Origin: DASXAQ01 sp036406615
GTDB taxonomy: Bacteria; Actinomycetota; UBA4738
Reading direction: 5' to 3'
DNA length: 40,603 nt
NCBI GenBank assembly: GCA_036406615.1
Contig: DASXAQ010000011.1
Coordinates: 1-40,603 of the forward strand
Shown: piece after piece, positions 1-7,839 of the stretch
How the letters are laid out: every line of letters begins with the position of its first letter
Numbering within the stretch: the first letter of the stretch is position 1
Made by a program: the position numbers and the translations under genes
The notes under the pieces: model-generated
Database searches by the model: none
Told to the model about the DNA's origin: nothing
Seen by the model: only the letters and a program-made list of their open reading frames with translations

Positions 1-113
1 GCTGCCTGGACGTGCCCGCGTTCTCCGTCCAGTACCACCCCGAAGCGGCGCCGGGACCGCACGACTCGCGCGGCCTGTTCGAGTCCTTCCGAGCCCTCAT
101 GGAGGACGCCTGA
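1..113 (+). CDS. carA: carbamoyl-phosphate synthase small subunit, 3' end only
   Basis: This is the C-terminal 36 residues of the glutaminase subunit, which releases ammonia from glutamine for CarB. The window starts inside the gene. The visible SVQYHPEAAPGPHDS segment is the end of the class I glutamine amidotransferase domain and holds the His-Pro-Glu pair of the catalytic triad. The frame ends with FRALMEDA and a TGA whose last base is the first base of the carB ATG (TGATG), so translation of the two subunits is probably coupled. The nucleophile cysteine lies outside the window. Confidence 0.93.
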   Translation, partial: CLDVPAFSVQYHPEAAPGPHDSRGLFESFRALMEDA

Positions 114-3100
114 TGCCGCGGCGAACGGACATCGAATCGATCCTGGTGATCGGGTCCGGGCCGATCGTGATCGGGCAGGCGTGCGAGTTCGACTACTCGG
201 GCACCCAGGCGTGCAAGGTGCTTCGTCGCGAGGGCTTCCGCGTGGTGCTGGTGAACTCGAACCCGGCGACGATCATGACCGACCCGGAGTTCGCCGACGC
301 CACGTACATCGAGCCGATCACGCCCGCGTCCGTCCTGGCGGTGATCGACAAGGAACAGCCGGACGCGCTGCTGCCGACGATCGGCGGTCAGACCGCGCTG
401 AACGTGGCCGCGGCGCTGGCCGAGTCGGGCGCGTTGGAGGAGCGCGGCGTCCGGCTGATCGGCGCGGGGCTCGACGCGATCCGCCGCGCCGAGGACCGGC
501 GGCTGTTCGTCCAGACGATGCAGGACGCGGGCCTTCCGCTGCCGCGAAGCGGCTTCGCCCACGGCGTCGACGAGGCGCTGTCCGTCGCCGAGTCGCTCGG
601 GTATCCGGTCATCGTGCGGCCGTCGTTCACGCTGGGCGGCGGCGGCAGCGGTATGGCCGGCGACGCGTCGGAGCTGTCCCCGCTGGCGGCGGAGGGCGTC
701 GCCGCGAGCCCCATCGGCGAGGTGCTGGTGGAGGAGTCGGTCGCCGGCTGGAAGGAGTTCGAGCTCGAGGTGATGCGCGACGGCGACGACAACGCGCTCG
801 TCGTGTGCTCGATCGAGAACGTCGACCCGATGGGCGTGCACACCGGCGACTCGGTCACGGTCGCGCCCGCGCAAACGCTTACCGACCGCGAGTACCAGGT
901 CATGCGCGACGCCGCGCTGGCGTGCATCCGCGCGATCGGGGTGGACACCGGCGGGTCGAACGTCCAGTTCGCGGTCAACCCCGACGACGGGCGGCTCGTG
1001 GTGATCGAGATGAACCCGCGCGTGTCGCGCTCGAGCGCGCTGGCGTCGAAGGCGACCGGGTTTCCGATCGCGAAGATCGCCGCGATGCTCGCGGTGGGGT
1101 ATCGGCTGGACGAGATCCCCAACGACATCACCGGGGAGACCCTGGCGGCGTTCGAGCCGGCGCTCGACTACGTCGCCGTGAAGATCCCGCGCTGGGCATT
1201 CGAGAAGTTCCCGAGCGCGAGCCCGGCGCTGTCCACGACGATGCGGTCGGTGGGCGAGGTGATGGCGATCGGGCGGACGTTCGCCGAGGCCCTCGGCAAG
1301 GCCTACCGCGCCTTGGAGCGCCCCGCGTTCCTGTCGGGAGGGCAGGATCCCGGCGAGGACCTTTCGTCGCTCGCGGTCGCGACCGAGCGGCGGCTGCTGC
1401 TGGTCGAGGGGGCGCTGGAGCGGGGGCGGTCCGTCCCGGAGGTCGCGGCCGCGTCCAGGATCGACCCGTGGTTCGTGGACCAGATCGCGCTCGTTGCCGA
1501 ACGGGCGGCGGCGCTCCGCGGCCGCGCGCCGGAGCTGTTGTCGCGGCGCGAGCTGCTGGACGCCAAGCGCGCCGGCCTGTCGGACCGACGCATCGCGGCA
1601 CTCACCGGAACGACCGAGCGTCGGGTGCGCGCGCTGCGCCGACGCCTCGGCGTGCTGCCGGTGTTCAAGACGGTCGACACGTGCGCCGGCGAGTTCGCCG
1701 CGACGACGCCCTACTACTACTCGACGTACGAACAGGAGTCGGAGGTCCGGCCGGGAAGCCGTCCGCGCGTGGTGATCCTGGGCGCCGGCCCCAACCGGAT
1801 CGGCCAGGGGATCGAGTTCGACTACGCGTGCGTCCACGCGGCGTTCGCGCTCGGCGAGGCCGGCTTCGAGACCGTCATGGTGAACTCGAACCCCGAGACC
1901 GTCTCGACCGACTACGACACCAGTGCGCGCCTGTACTTCGAGCCGCTGACCGTGGAGGACGTCCTGGCGGTGTGCGAGGCCGAGGAGCCCGTCGGCGTCG
2001 TCGTCCAGCTCGGCGGGCAGACGCCGCTGACGCTGGCCCGCGAGCTCGAGCGCGAGGGCGTCGCCATCCTCGGAACGCCGACCGACGCGATCGACCTGGC
2101 CGAGGATCGAGAGAAGTTCGGGGCGCTGCTGGAGGACCTCGGCATCCCGTCGCCGGCGCACGGCGTGGCCGCCTCCCAAGCGCAGGCGCAGGCCGTGGCC
2201 GCGCGCGTGGGCTACCCGTTGATCGTCCGGCCCTCCTACGTGCTGGGCGGCCGCGCCATGGAGATCGTGTACTCGCCCGACGAGCTGGCGGGGTTCGTCG
2301 CGACCGCGGCGGCGGCGAGCCCGGAGCACCCCGTGTTCCTCGACCGGTTCCTGGAGGGCGCCATCGAGGTCGACGTCGATGCGGTGGCCGACGGCCACGA
2401 GGTCCTGATCGGCGCCGTGATGGAGCATATCGAGGAGGCGGGCGTCCACTCCGGCGATTCGTCCTGCGTGATCCCGCCGCCGACGCTGTCGGACCAGGAG
2501 CTCGACCAGATCGAGGACTGCGTGGCCACGATCGCGCGCGCGCTGGAGGTGCGCGGCCTGTTGAACGTGCAGCTGGCGGTCCGTGAGGACACGGCCTTCG
2601 TGCTGGAGGCCAACCCGCGCGCGTCGAGGACGGTGCCGTTCGTGTCGAAGGCCGCCGGCATCTCGCTGGCGAAGGTGGCCGCGCGAGTGCAGGGCGGAGC
2701 GACCCTGGCCGGCCTGCGCCGCGAGCAGCTCCTCCCCGAGGACGCGGCGGGCCGCTACCGGCGGCTGGGCCACGTCGCGGTGAAGGCCGCGGTGCTCCCG
2801 TTCGCACGCTTCCCCGGCGTGGACACCGTCCTCGGCCCCGAGATGCGCTCGACCGGCGAGGTGATGGGCATCGATCAGGATCTCGGCGCCGCGCTGGCCA
2901 AGGCCCAGGAGGCAACGGGCGCCGCGCTTCCCGGCTCGGGCGCGGTGTTCGTGTCGGTCGCGAACCGCGACAAGCGCGCGATCGTGCTGCCGGTTCGGCG
3001 CCTGTTCGAGCTCGGGTTTCGCATCATGGCGACGCGCGGGACGGCGGCCGTGCTCTCCCGCGCCGGCGTCGACGTCGAGGCCGTGAAAAAGCGGTCGGAG

Positions 3101-3373
3101 GGCGCCCCGAACGCCGCCGACCTGATCGAGGCGGGCGACGTCGCGCTGGTGATCAACACCCCGTTCGGACGCGGGCCCAGGACCGATGGATACTTCATCC
3201 GAACGGCGTCGGCCCGCGCGGGGATCCCGTGCATCACGACGATCCCCGGCGTGGTAGCCGCCGTGCAGGGGATCGAGGCCGTTCGCACCGGCCGGGGAGC
3301 CCCCGCGTCGCTGCAGGAGCACCATGCGCGCGGGCCGGTACCGGCGCGGTCGGCGCCGGGAGGCGTGGCGTGA
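113..3373 (+). CDS. carB: carbamoyl-phosphate synthase large subunit
   Basis: A 1086-residue protein, close to the usual ~1070. It makes carbamoyl phosphate from bicarbonate, ammonia and two ATP, for pyrimidine and arginine synthesis. Two homologous halves are visible. Each begins with the conserved Rossmann-like GSGPIVIGQACEFDYSG or GAGPNRIGQGIEFDYA segment, followed by an ATP-grasp domain (roughly 130-330 and 680-870). The oligomerisation region lies between them, at about 400-550. The last ~130 residues form the MGS-like allosteric domain, with MATRGTAAVLSRAGV. The start overlaps the carA stop by one base, and the stop TGA overlaps the GTG of pyrK. No defect was seen. Confidence 0.98.
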   Translation: MPRRTDIESILVIGSGPIVIGQACEFDYSGTQACKVLRREGFRVVLVNSNPATIMTDPEFADATYIEPITPASVLAVIDKEQPDALLPTIGGQTALNVAAALAESGALEERGVRLIGAGLDAIRRAEDRRLFVQTMQDAGLPLPRSGFAHGVDEALSVAESLGYPVIVRPSFTLGGGGSGMAGDASELSPLAAEGVAASPIGEVLVEESVAGWKEFELEVMRDGDDNALVVCSIENVDPMGVHTGDSVTVAPAQTLTDREYQVMRDAALACIRAIGVDTGGSNVQFAVNPDDGRLVVIEMNPRVSRSSALASKATGFPIAKIAAMLAVGYRLDEIPNDITGETLAAFEPALDYVAVKIPRWAFEKFPSASPALSTTMRSVGEVMAIGRTFAEALGKAYRALERPAFLSGGQDPGEDLSSLAVATERRLLLVEGALERGRSVPEVAAASRIDPWFVDQIALVAERAAALRGRAPELLSRRELLDAKRAGLSDRRIAALTGTTERRVRALRRRLGVLPVFKTVDTCAGEFAATTPYYYSTYEQESEVRPGSRPRVVILGAGPNRIGQGIEFDYACVHAAFALGEAGFETVMVNSNPETVSTDYDTSARLYFEPLTVEDVLAVCEAEEPVGVVVQLGGQTPLTLARELEREGVAILGTPTDAIDLAEDREKFGALLEDLGIPSPAHGVAASQAQAQAVAARVGYPLIVRPSYVLGGRAMEIVYSPDELAGFVATAAAASPEHPVFLDRFLEGAIEVDVDAVADGHEVLIGAVMEHIEEAGVHSGDSSCVIPPPTLSDQELDQIEDCVATIARALEVRGLLNVQLAVREDTAFVLEANPRASRTVPFVSKAAGISLAKVAARVQGGATLAGLRREQLLPEDAAGRYRRLGHVAVKAAVLPFARFPGVDTVLGPEMRSTGEVMGIDQDLGAALAKAQEATGAALPGSGAVFVSVANRDKRAIVLPVRRLFELGFRIMATRGTAAVLSRAGVDVEAVKKRSEGAPNAADLIEAGDVALVINTPFGRGPRTDGYFIRTASARAGIPCITTIPGVVAAVQGIEAVRTGRGAPASLQEHHARGPVPARSAPGGVA

Positions 3374-4287
3374 TCCGCAGCTCGTGCGAGGTGCTGTCGA
3401 CGCGGCAGGTGGGCGCGTACTGGTCGCTGACCCTGGTCGCGCCCGAGATCGCCGAGGAGGCCAGGGCGGGCCAGTTCGTCGAGATCGCCGTCCCGGCCGG
3501 CCGCGCGATCACGCTTCGCCGGCCCTTCTCGATCCACCAGGCGTCCCGCCGCGGCGGATGGGCCGGCACGCTCGAGATCGTGTTCGACACCGTCGGGCCG
3601 GGGACCGAGTGGATGGCCGGGGTGGCGCCGCACGACATGGTCGACGTCATCGGGCCGCTGGGCCGCGGATTCCAGGTTCCCCAGGGCCACGCTCCCTGCC
3701 TGCTGGTCGGCGGGGGCTACGGCGCGGCGCCGCTGTACTTCCTGGCGGAGGAGCTTCGCCGTCGCGGCAAGCCCGTCCACATGATCGTGGGCGCGCGCGA
3801 TCATGAACGCGTGTTCAAGCCGGTGGAGGCCAAGCGGCTGTCCTCGTCGCTGCTCATCACGACGGAGGACGGGTCGGTGGGGGAGCGCGGGCTGGTGACC
3901 GACAGCCTTGCCGAGGTGGCCGATCGCGTGCACGCGCGCGTCATCTATGCGTGCGGGCCGAACCGGATGCTCCGCGCCGTCTCGGAGGTCGCGCAATCCC
4001 TCGGCCTGCCGTGCCAGGTGGCCGTCGAGGAGCTGATGGCGTGCGGGGTCGGCGTGTGCTGGACGTGCGCGGTGCCGGTGATCGCCAAGGACGGCCGTGG
4101 TTGGTGGAATCTGCGCGCGTGCGCCGAGGGCCCGGTGTTCAACGCCTCGCGGATCTGGTGGGACCGGTGGCCGGCGACCGCCGCGGCTCCGGATCTCGTC
4201 GGCGCCTCGATCGACACGCCGGCCGACGGCTTTGCGGCCATCGCCGACGGCGAAGTGGTCGACGCCGCGCAGGGACCCCCGACGTGA
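3370..4287 (+). CDS. pyrK: dihydroorotate dehydrogenase electron-transfer subunit
   Basis: A 305-residue FAD and [2Fe-2S] protein that passes electrons from dihydroorotate, via PyrD, to NAD+. An N-terminal FAD-binding barrel carries the flavin motif RRPFSI near residues 50-55. A nucleotide-binding fold follows with LVGGGYGAAPLYFLA (about 112-126). Near the C-terminus, EELMACGVGVCWTC plus a later Cys supply the four cluster ligands (Cys225, 230, 233 and 251). The GTG start at 3370 overlaps the carB stop (GTGA). An upstream in-frame start would run deep into carB and is not needed. The C-terminal tail of about 40 residues after the cluster is longer than typical and low in recognisable motifs. 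PyrK next to PyrD defines a class IB enzyme. Confidence 0.95.
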   Translation: MIRSSCEVLSTRQVGAYWSLTLVAPEIAEEARAGQFVEIAVPAGRAITLRRPFSIHQASRRGGWAGTLEIVFDTVGPGTEWMAGVAPHDMVDVIGPLGRGFQVPQGHAPCLLVGGGYGAAPLYFLAEELRRRGKPVHMIVGARDHERVFKPVEAKRLSSSLLITTEDGSVGERGLVTDSLAEVADRVHARVIYACGPNRMLRAVSEVAQSLGLPCQVAVEELMACGVGVCWTCAVPVIAKDGRGWWNLRACAEGPVFNASRIWWDRWPATAAAPDLVGASIDTPADGFAAIADGEVVDAAQGPPT

Positions 4288-5255
4288 GCGACGACGTCCC
4301 GGCGGCGCCATCGCTGGCAGTCGACCTGAACGGCCTGATGCTGCCCACGCCGGTGCTCGCCGCGTCCGGCTGCTTCAACTCGGGGCGCGAGATGGCCTCG
4401 CTGATCGACCTCAAGCGCGTGGGCGGGATCGTGAGCAAGAGCGTCACGCTGCTGCCGACGAAGGGACTGTCGACGCCGCGGATGGCCGAGACCGCCTCGG
4501 GGATGCTCAACGCGATCGGGCTGCAGAACTCCGGCGTCGTCCAGTTCGTCGCGAAGGAGGGCCCGTTCATCGCCTCGGCCGGTGTTCCGGCGATCGTGTC
4601 GGTCGCGGGCACGAGCGTCGACGAGTACATCCAGGTGACGGTGCGGGTCCGCGACATTCCCGGCGTCGTTGGGCTGGAGGCGAATATCTCCTGCCCGAAC
4701 GTCGAGCGGCGCAACCAGGTGTTCGCGTGCCACCCGGATCAGGCGGCGGAGGTCGTCGGGGCGATGACGCGGCTGACCCGCCTGCCCGTGTTCGCGAAGC
4801 TCACGGCCGACGTGACCAACATCGTGGAGGTGGCCGAAGCGTGCCTTCGCGCCGGGGCGCACGGCCTGTCGCTCATCAACACGGTTCTGGGCATGGCCAT
4901 CGACACCGAGACGTTCCTGCCGAAGCTCGGCGCGGTCACCGGAGGCCTGTCGGGCCCCGCGATCCGGCCGATCGCGGTGCGCTGCATCCATCAGGTGGCG
5001 AGCGCGTTCCCCGACGTCCCGATCATGGGCATCGGCGGCGTCGCCACCGCCGAGGACGCGGTGGAGCTCATGCTCGCGGGGGCGTGGGCGGTGCAGGTCG
5101 GCACCGCGAACTTCTCCGAGCCCGAGGCCACGATCCGCGTGGCGGACGGGCTGTACGACTACCTCGGGCGCAAGGGCTTCTCCTCGCCCGAGGGCATCCG
5201 AAGAAAGGTGAGGTTGCCGTCCCATGTCCCCGAACCCGCTGATCGTCGCGGCTGA
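4284..5255 (+). CDS. pyrD: dihydroorotate dehydrogenase, class IB catalytic subunit
   Basis: A 323-residue FMN enzyme that oxidises dihydroorotate to orotate, the fourth step of pyrimidine synthesis. The catalytic base is the cysteine in ANISCPNVE (Cys137), typical of class I cytosolic enzymes; class II quinone-linked enzymes use serine and carry an N-terminal membrane helix, absent here. SGCFNSG near residue 28, SKSVTLLPTKG near 51 and MGIGGVATAEDAVELMLAGA in the phosphate-binding region complete the TIM barrel. The GTG at 4284 overlaps the pyrK stop by 4 nt (GTGA). The gene's 3' end overlaps pyrF by 32 bp. Confidence 0.96.
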   Translation: MSDDVPAAPSLAVDLNGLMLPTPVLAASGCFNSGREMASLIDLKRVGGIVSKSVTLLPTKGLSTPRMAETASGMLNAIGLQNSGVVQFVAKEGPFIASAGVPAIVSVAGTSVDEYIQVTVRVRDIPGVVGLEANISCPNVERRNQVFACHPDQAAEVVGAMTRLTRLPVFAKLTADVTNIVEVAEACLRAGAHGLSLINTVLGMAIDTETFLPKLGAVTGGLSGPAIRPIAVRCIHQVASAFPDVPIMGIGGVATAEDAVELMLAGAWAVQVGTANFSEPEATIRVADGLYDYLGRKGFSSPEGIRRKVRLPSHVPEPADRRG

Positions 5256-5913
5256 CGTCTCCGACGTCGACGCCGCGGGGGAGCTCGCGCGCCGGCTGTC
5301 CGGCGTCGTCTCCCACGTGAAGGTCGGCCTGGAGCTGTTCGTCTCCGCGGGGCCGCCCGCCGTCGAACGGCTGCGCGAGCATGCCCCCGTCTTCCTGGAC
5401 CTCAAGCTGCACGACATCCCCAACACCGTCGGGCGGGCGGCGCGCGCGGCCGCTCGCCTTGGGCCGGCGATGATTTCCGTGCACGCGCTGGGGGGCATGG
5501 CGATGGTGCGCGCCGCGGTCGAGGGAGCGGCCGAGGGCGCGGACGAACGGGGCCTGCCGCCGCCCGACGTCGTCGCGGTGACCGTGCTGTCCAGCCTGGC
5601 CGGGGAAGGCTTGGCGTCGCCGGCCTCGCTCGCGTTCGAGGCCATCAGCGCGGGCGCCGGCGGGGCGGTCGTGTCGGGCGAGGACGTGAAGGTGGTGCGC
5701 GAGGCCGTCGGCGAGGCGCCGGTGGTGGTCGTCCCCGGCATCCGCCCCAAGGGCCAGCCGAACGGGGACCAGGTGCGCGTGCTGACTCCGGTGGAGGCGC
5801 TGGAGGCCGGGGCGGACTATCTGGTCGTCGGCCGCCCCATCGTGCAGGCGCCCGACCCCGTCGCCGCCGCGCGCAGCATCCTGTCGGACCTCGGCGTCGC
5901 GGAGGGCGCGTGA
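5224..5913 (+). CDS. pyrF: orotidine 5'-phosphate decarboxylase
   Basis: A 229-residue TIM-barrel enzyme converting OMP to UMP, the last step of the de novo pathway. The catalytic Asp-Lys network is visible: Lys33 in HVKVGLELF and Asp59, Lys61 and Asp64 in LDLKLHDIPNTV. The phosphate loop near the C-terminus appears as VVVPGIRPKG and YLVVGRPIVQA. The ATG at 5224 lies inside the end of pyrD, preceded by a purine-rich AAGAAAGGTGAGG that can serve as ribosome-binding site. This is the group I (bacterial pyrF) family, not the longer mycobacterial-type variant. Confidence 0.96.
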   Translation: MSPNPLIVAADVSDVDAAGELARRLSGVVSHVKVGLELFVSAGPPAVERLREHAPVFLDLKLHDIPNTVGRAARAAARLGPAMISVHALGGMAMVRAAVEGAAEGADERGLPPPDVVAVTVLSSLAGEGLASPASLAFEAISAGAGGAVVSGEDVKVVREAVGEAPVVVVPGIRPKGQPNGDQVRVLTPVEALEAGADYLVVGRPIVQAPDPVAAARSILSDLGVAEGA

Positions 5914-6482
5914 CCCCGCAGGAGACGGCCCGGCTGCTGGAGGAGACGGGGGCGTCCCTGACGGGGCACTTCCTGCTGTCGTCCGGGCGGCACTCCGACC
6001 GGTACGTCGAGAAGGCGCGGCTGCTGGAGCGGCCGGACGTGGCCATGCGGATCGCCGGCGAGATGGCGTCCTGGTTCGAGCGGGTCGACGTCGTGGTCGC
6101 GCCCGCCGTCGGTGCCGTCGCACTGGGGTTCGCGGTCGCGCTCGCCGCCGACGCACGGTCGATCTTCGCCGAACGCGACGCGGGACGGATGGCGCTTCGG
6201 CGTGGGTTCGACATCGAACCGGGCGAACGCACGCTCGTCGTCGAGGACGTCGTCACGACCGGCGCGTCGGCCTCGGAGGTATGGGAGCTCGTGGGCGAGC
6301 GCGGCGCCGAACGGCTCGGCGTCGCCGCGGTGATCGACCGCACGGGTGGCGCACTCGCGTTCCCCCTTCGCGCGGTGCTGCGCGTGGACGCCGAGTCGTG
6401 GGACGCGGCATCGTGCCCGCTCTGCGCGTCGGGGATGCCGCTCACGTCGCGGGGATCGCGGCACCTCCAGGCATCTGGCTGA
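5910..6482 (+). CDS. pyrE: orotate phosphoribosyltransferase
   Basis: A 190-residue type I phosphoribosyltransferase that joins orotate to PRPP, giving OMP, the substrate of PyrF encoded just upstream. The PRPP-binding motif TLVVEDVVTTGAS sits at about residues 108-120. SSGRHSDRYVEKARLL near the N-terminus matches the substrate loop of OPRTases. The GTG start at 5910 overlaps the pyrF stop (GTGA), consistent with coupled translation. The C-terminus has CPLCASGMPLTSRGSR, a short Cys pair often seen in this branch of OPRTases. It is the last gene of the pyr operon here, since a new promoter follows within about 30 nt. Confidence 0.94.
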   Translation: MTPQETARLLEETGASLTGHFLLSSGRHSDRYVEKARLLERPDVAMRIAGEMASWFERVDVVVAPAVGAVALGFAVALAADARSIFAERDAGRMALRRGFDIEPGERTLVVEDVVTTGASASEVWELVGERGAERLGVAAVIDRTGGALAFPLRAVLRVDAESWDAASCPLCASGMPLTSRGSRHLQASG

Positions 6483-6508
6483 CCGTCAAGCAGAGGTTGA
6501 TGGTCGCA

Positions 6509-6538
6509 TTGCGGCGCCGAAAGGCTCCTGCGTATAAT
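6509..6538 (+). promoter_or_regulatory. promoter for mihF-gmk-rpoZ-coaBC
   Basis: A perfect -10 hexamer TATAAT (6533-6538) lies 18 nt after a TTGCGG -35 (6509-6514), 27 nt downstream of the pyrE stop. Transcription would start near 6545, giving a leader of about 53 nt before mihF that contains an AAGGAGG ribosome-binding site at 6585-6591. Confidence 0.7.
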
Positions 6539-6597
6539 CGCGCCGCTTCGCCATCCTGGTAGAACGAGATGCCGAGACCCACCCAAGGAGGCTGGTC

Positions 6598-6912
6598 ATG
6601 CCGCTACCCACGCTCACGGAGGAGCAGCGGAAGGAAGCCCTCGCGAAGGCCGCCGAGGCGCGACGCGCCCGGGCCGAGCTGAAGGCCCAGCTGAAGGCCG
6701 AGAAGGTCTCGCTTCGGGACCTGCTGTCCAAGCAGGGCGACGACGTGGTCGGAAAGATGAAGGTGTCGTCGGTGCTCGAGTCGCTGCCGGGCGTGGGGAA
6801 GGTGCGGGCGCGCAAGATCATGGAGCGGCTGGAGATCTCCACCAGCCGGCGCGTGCGCGGCCTCGGCGCGAAGCAGAAGGACGCCCTGCTCGCCGAGTTC
6901 TCCAAGCGATAG
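6598..6912 (+). CDS. mihF: actinobacterial integration host factor (mIHF)
   Basis: A 104-residue basic nucleoid-associated protein of the mIHF family, found in Actinobacteria and unrelated to proteobacterial IHF. The N-terminal ~40 residues form a charged Lys/Ala/Glu-rich helix. The C-terminal half carries the DNA-binding helix-two-turn-helix with LPGVGKVRARKIMERLEIS (about residues 62-80), which resembles helix-hairpin-helix contacts. A strong AAGGAGG lies 6 nt before the ATG, and a promoter is present upstream. Position immediately before gmk and rpoZ is the conserved actinobacterial arrangement and supports the name. Confidence 0.93.
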   Translation: MPLPTLTEEQRKEALAKAAEARRARAELKAQLKAEKVSLRDLLSKQGDDVVGKMKVSSVLESLPGVGKVRARKIMERLEISTSRRVRGLGAKQKDALLAEFSKR

Positions 6913-6956
6913 CGCTCGACGCGCCGTTCGCTCACCCGCCGGCCGGGAGTGCGCGG

Positions 6957-7541
6957 ATGCATCCGGGACGGCTGTTCGTCATCGCCGGTCCGTCCGGCGT
7001 CGGCAAGGGCACGGTCATCCGCCGCGTTCTCGACCGCCTGCCGGACCTCGTGCTGTCCGTGTCCTCGACCACGCGCGCTCCTCGCCCCGGCGAGATCGAG
7101 GGCCGCGACTACCGGTTCGTCTCGACGGAGCGCTTCCGGTCGATGGTCGAGCGCGGCGAGTTCCTCGAGTGGGCCGACATCTACGGCTCGCACCGCTCCG
7201 GCACGCCGGCGGACCCCGTGCGCGAGCAGACCGAACGTGGACACGACGTCGTGCTGGAGATCGACCTGCAGGGCGCGATGCAGGTGCGTGCCCGGTGGCC
7301 GGGGGCCGTTCTGATCTTCCTGGCTCCTCCGTCGAGCGACGAGCTGGCCCGGCGGCTGCGCGAACGCGGGACCGAGACCCCCGAGCAGCTGGAGCGCCGC
7401 CTGGCGGCGGCCCGCACCGAGATGGCACAGGCCGGCAGCTTCGACCATCGCGTCGTGAACGACGACGTCGAGCGGGCCGCGGCCGAGATCGCCGCTATAA
7501 TCGCTGGCGAGCGCGGCAGCGATCCCGCCGCGACCCGCTGA
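6957..7541 (+). CDS. gmk: guanylate kinase
   Basis: A 194-residue P-loop kinase phosphorylating GMP to GDP with ATP. The Walker A motif GPSGVGKGT is at residues 11-19. The GMP-binding segment is visible as SSTTRAPRPGEIEGRDYRFV (about 42-61) and GEFLEWADIYGS. The lid region has RLRERGTETPEQLERRL. The ATG at 6957 is preceded by a GC-rich 44-nt gap after mihF with only a weak ribosome-binding site (GGGAG). It lies in the same transcription unit as mihF and rpoZ. Confidence 0.96.
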   Translation: MHPGRLFVIAGPSGVGKGTVIRRVLDRLPDLVLSVSSTTRAPRPGEIEGRDYRFVSTERFRSMVERGEFLEWADIYGSHRSGTPADPVREQTERGHDVVLEIDLQGAMQVRARWPGAVLIFLAPPSSDELARRLRERGTETPEQLERRLAAARTEMAQAGSFDHRVVNDDVERAAAEIAAIIAGERGSDPAATR

Positions 7542-7576
7542 CCGGGGCCATCCGCCCCGCCGAAGGAGACCCACGC

Positions 7577-7828
7577 ATGGCCGAGCCGAACATCGACGAC
7601 CTGTTGGAGAACGAGAGCATCGACGCGCGCTACACGCTGGTGATCCTGGCGGCCAAGCGCGCGCGCGAGATCAACTCGTACTACAGCCAGCTTGGCGAGG
7701 GCCGCGGCGAGTTCGTGCCGCCCCTGGTCGAGGGCACGCTCGGCTCCAAGCCCCTCGCCATCGCGCTGCAGGAGATCGCGGAGGGCAAGGTCGTGTTCGA
7801 CCGCCCCGAGGCTCCGGGGATCAAGTAG
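7577..7828 (+). CDS. rpoZ: RNA polymerase omega subunit
   Basis: An 83-residue subunit that helps fold and anchor the beta' subunit of RNA polymerase. The N-terminal LLENESIDARYTLVILAAKRAREIN matches the conserved omega core, where the Arg/Tyr and AAKRAREIN helix clasp beta'. KPLAIALQEIAEGKVVF near the C-terminus is also characteristic. AAGGAGA 9 nt upstream of the ATG serves as ribosome-binding site. The gene lies between gmk and coaBC, the usual order. A TATAAT at 7496-7501 inside the end of gmk could add an internal promoter, but no -35 supports it. Confidence 0.94.
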   Translation: MAEPNIDDLLENESIDARYTLVILAAKRAREINSYYSQLGEGRGEFVPPLVEGTLGSKPLAIALQEIAEGKVVFDRPEAPGIK

Positions 7829-7839
7829 GAGCCGCTCGC

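Noticed and set aside
7496..7501. TATAAT within the 3' end of gmk as an rpoZ promoter
   Set aside because: No -35 element at 15-19 nt, and rpoZ has a normal ribosome-binding site in the gmk operon; left as a possibility only.
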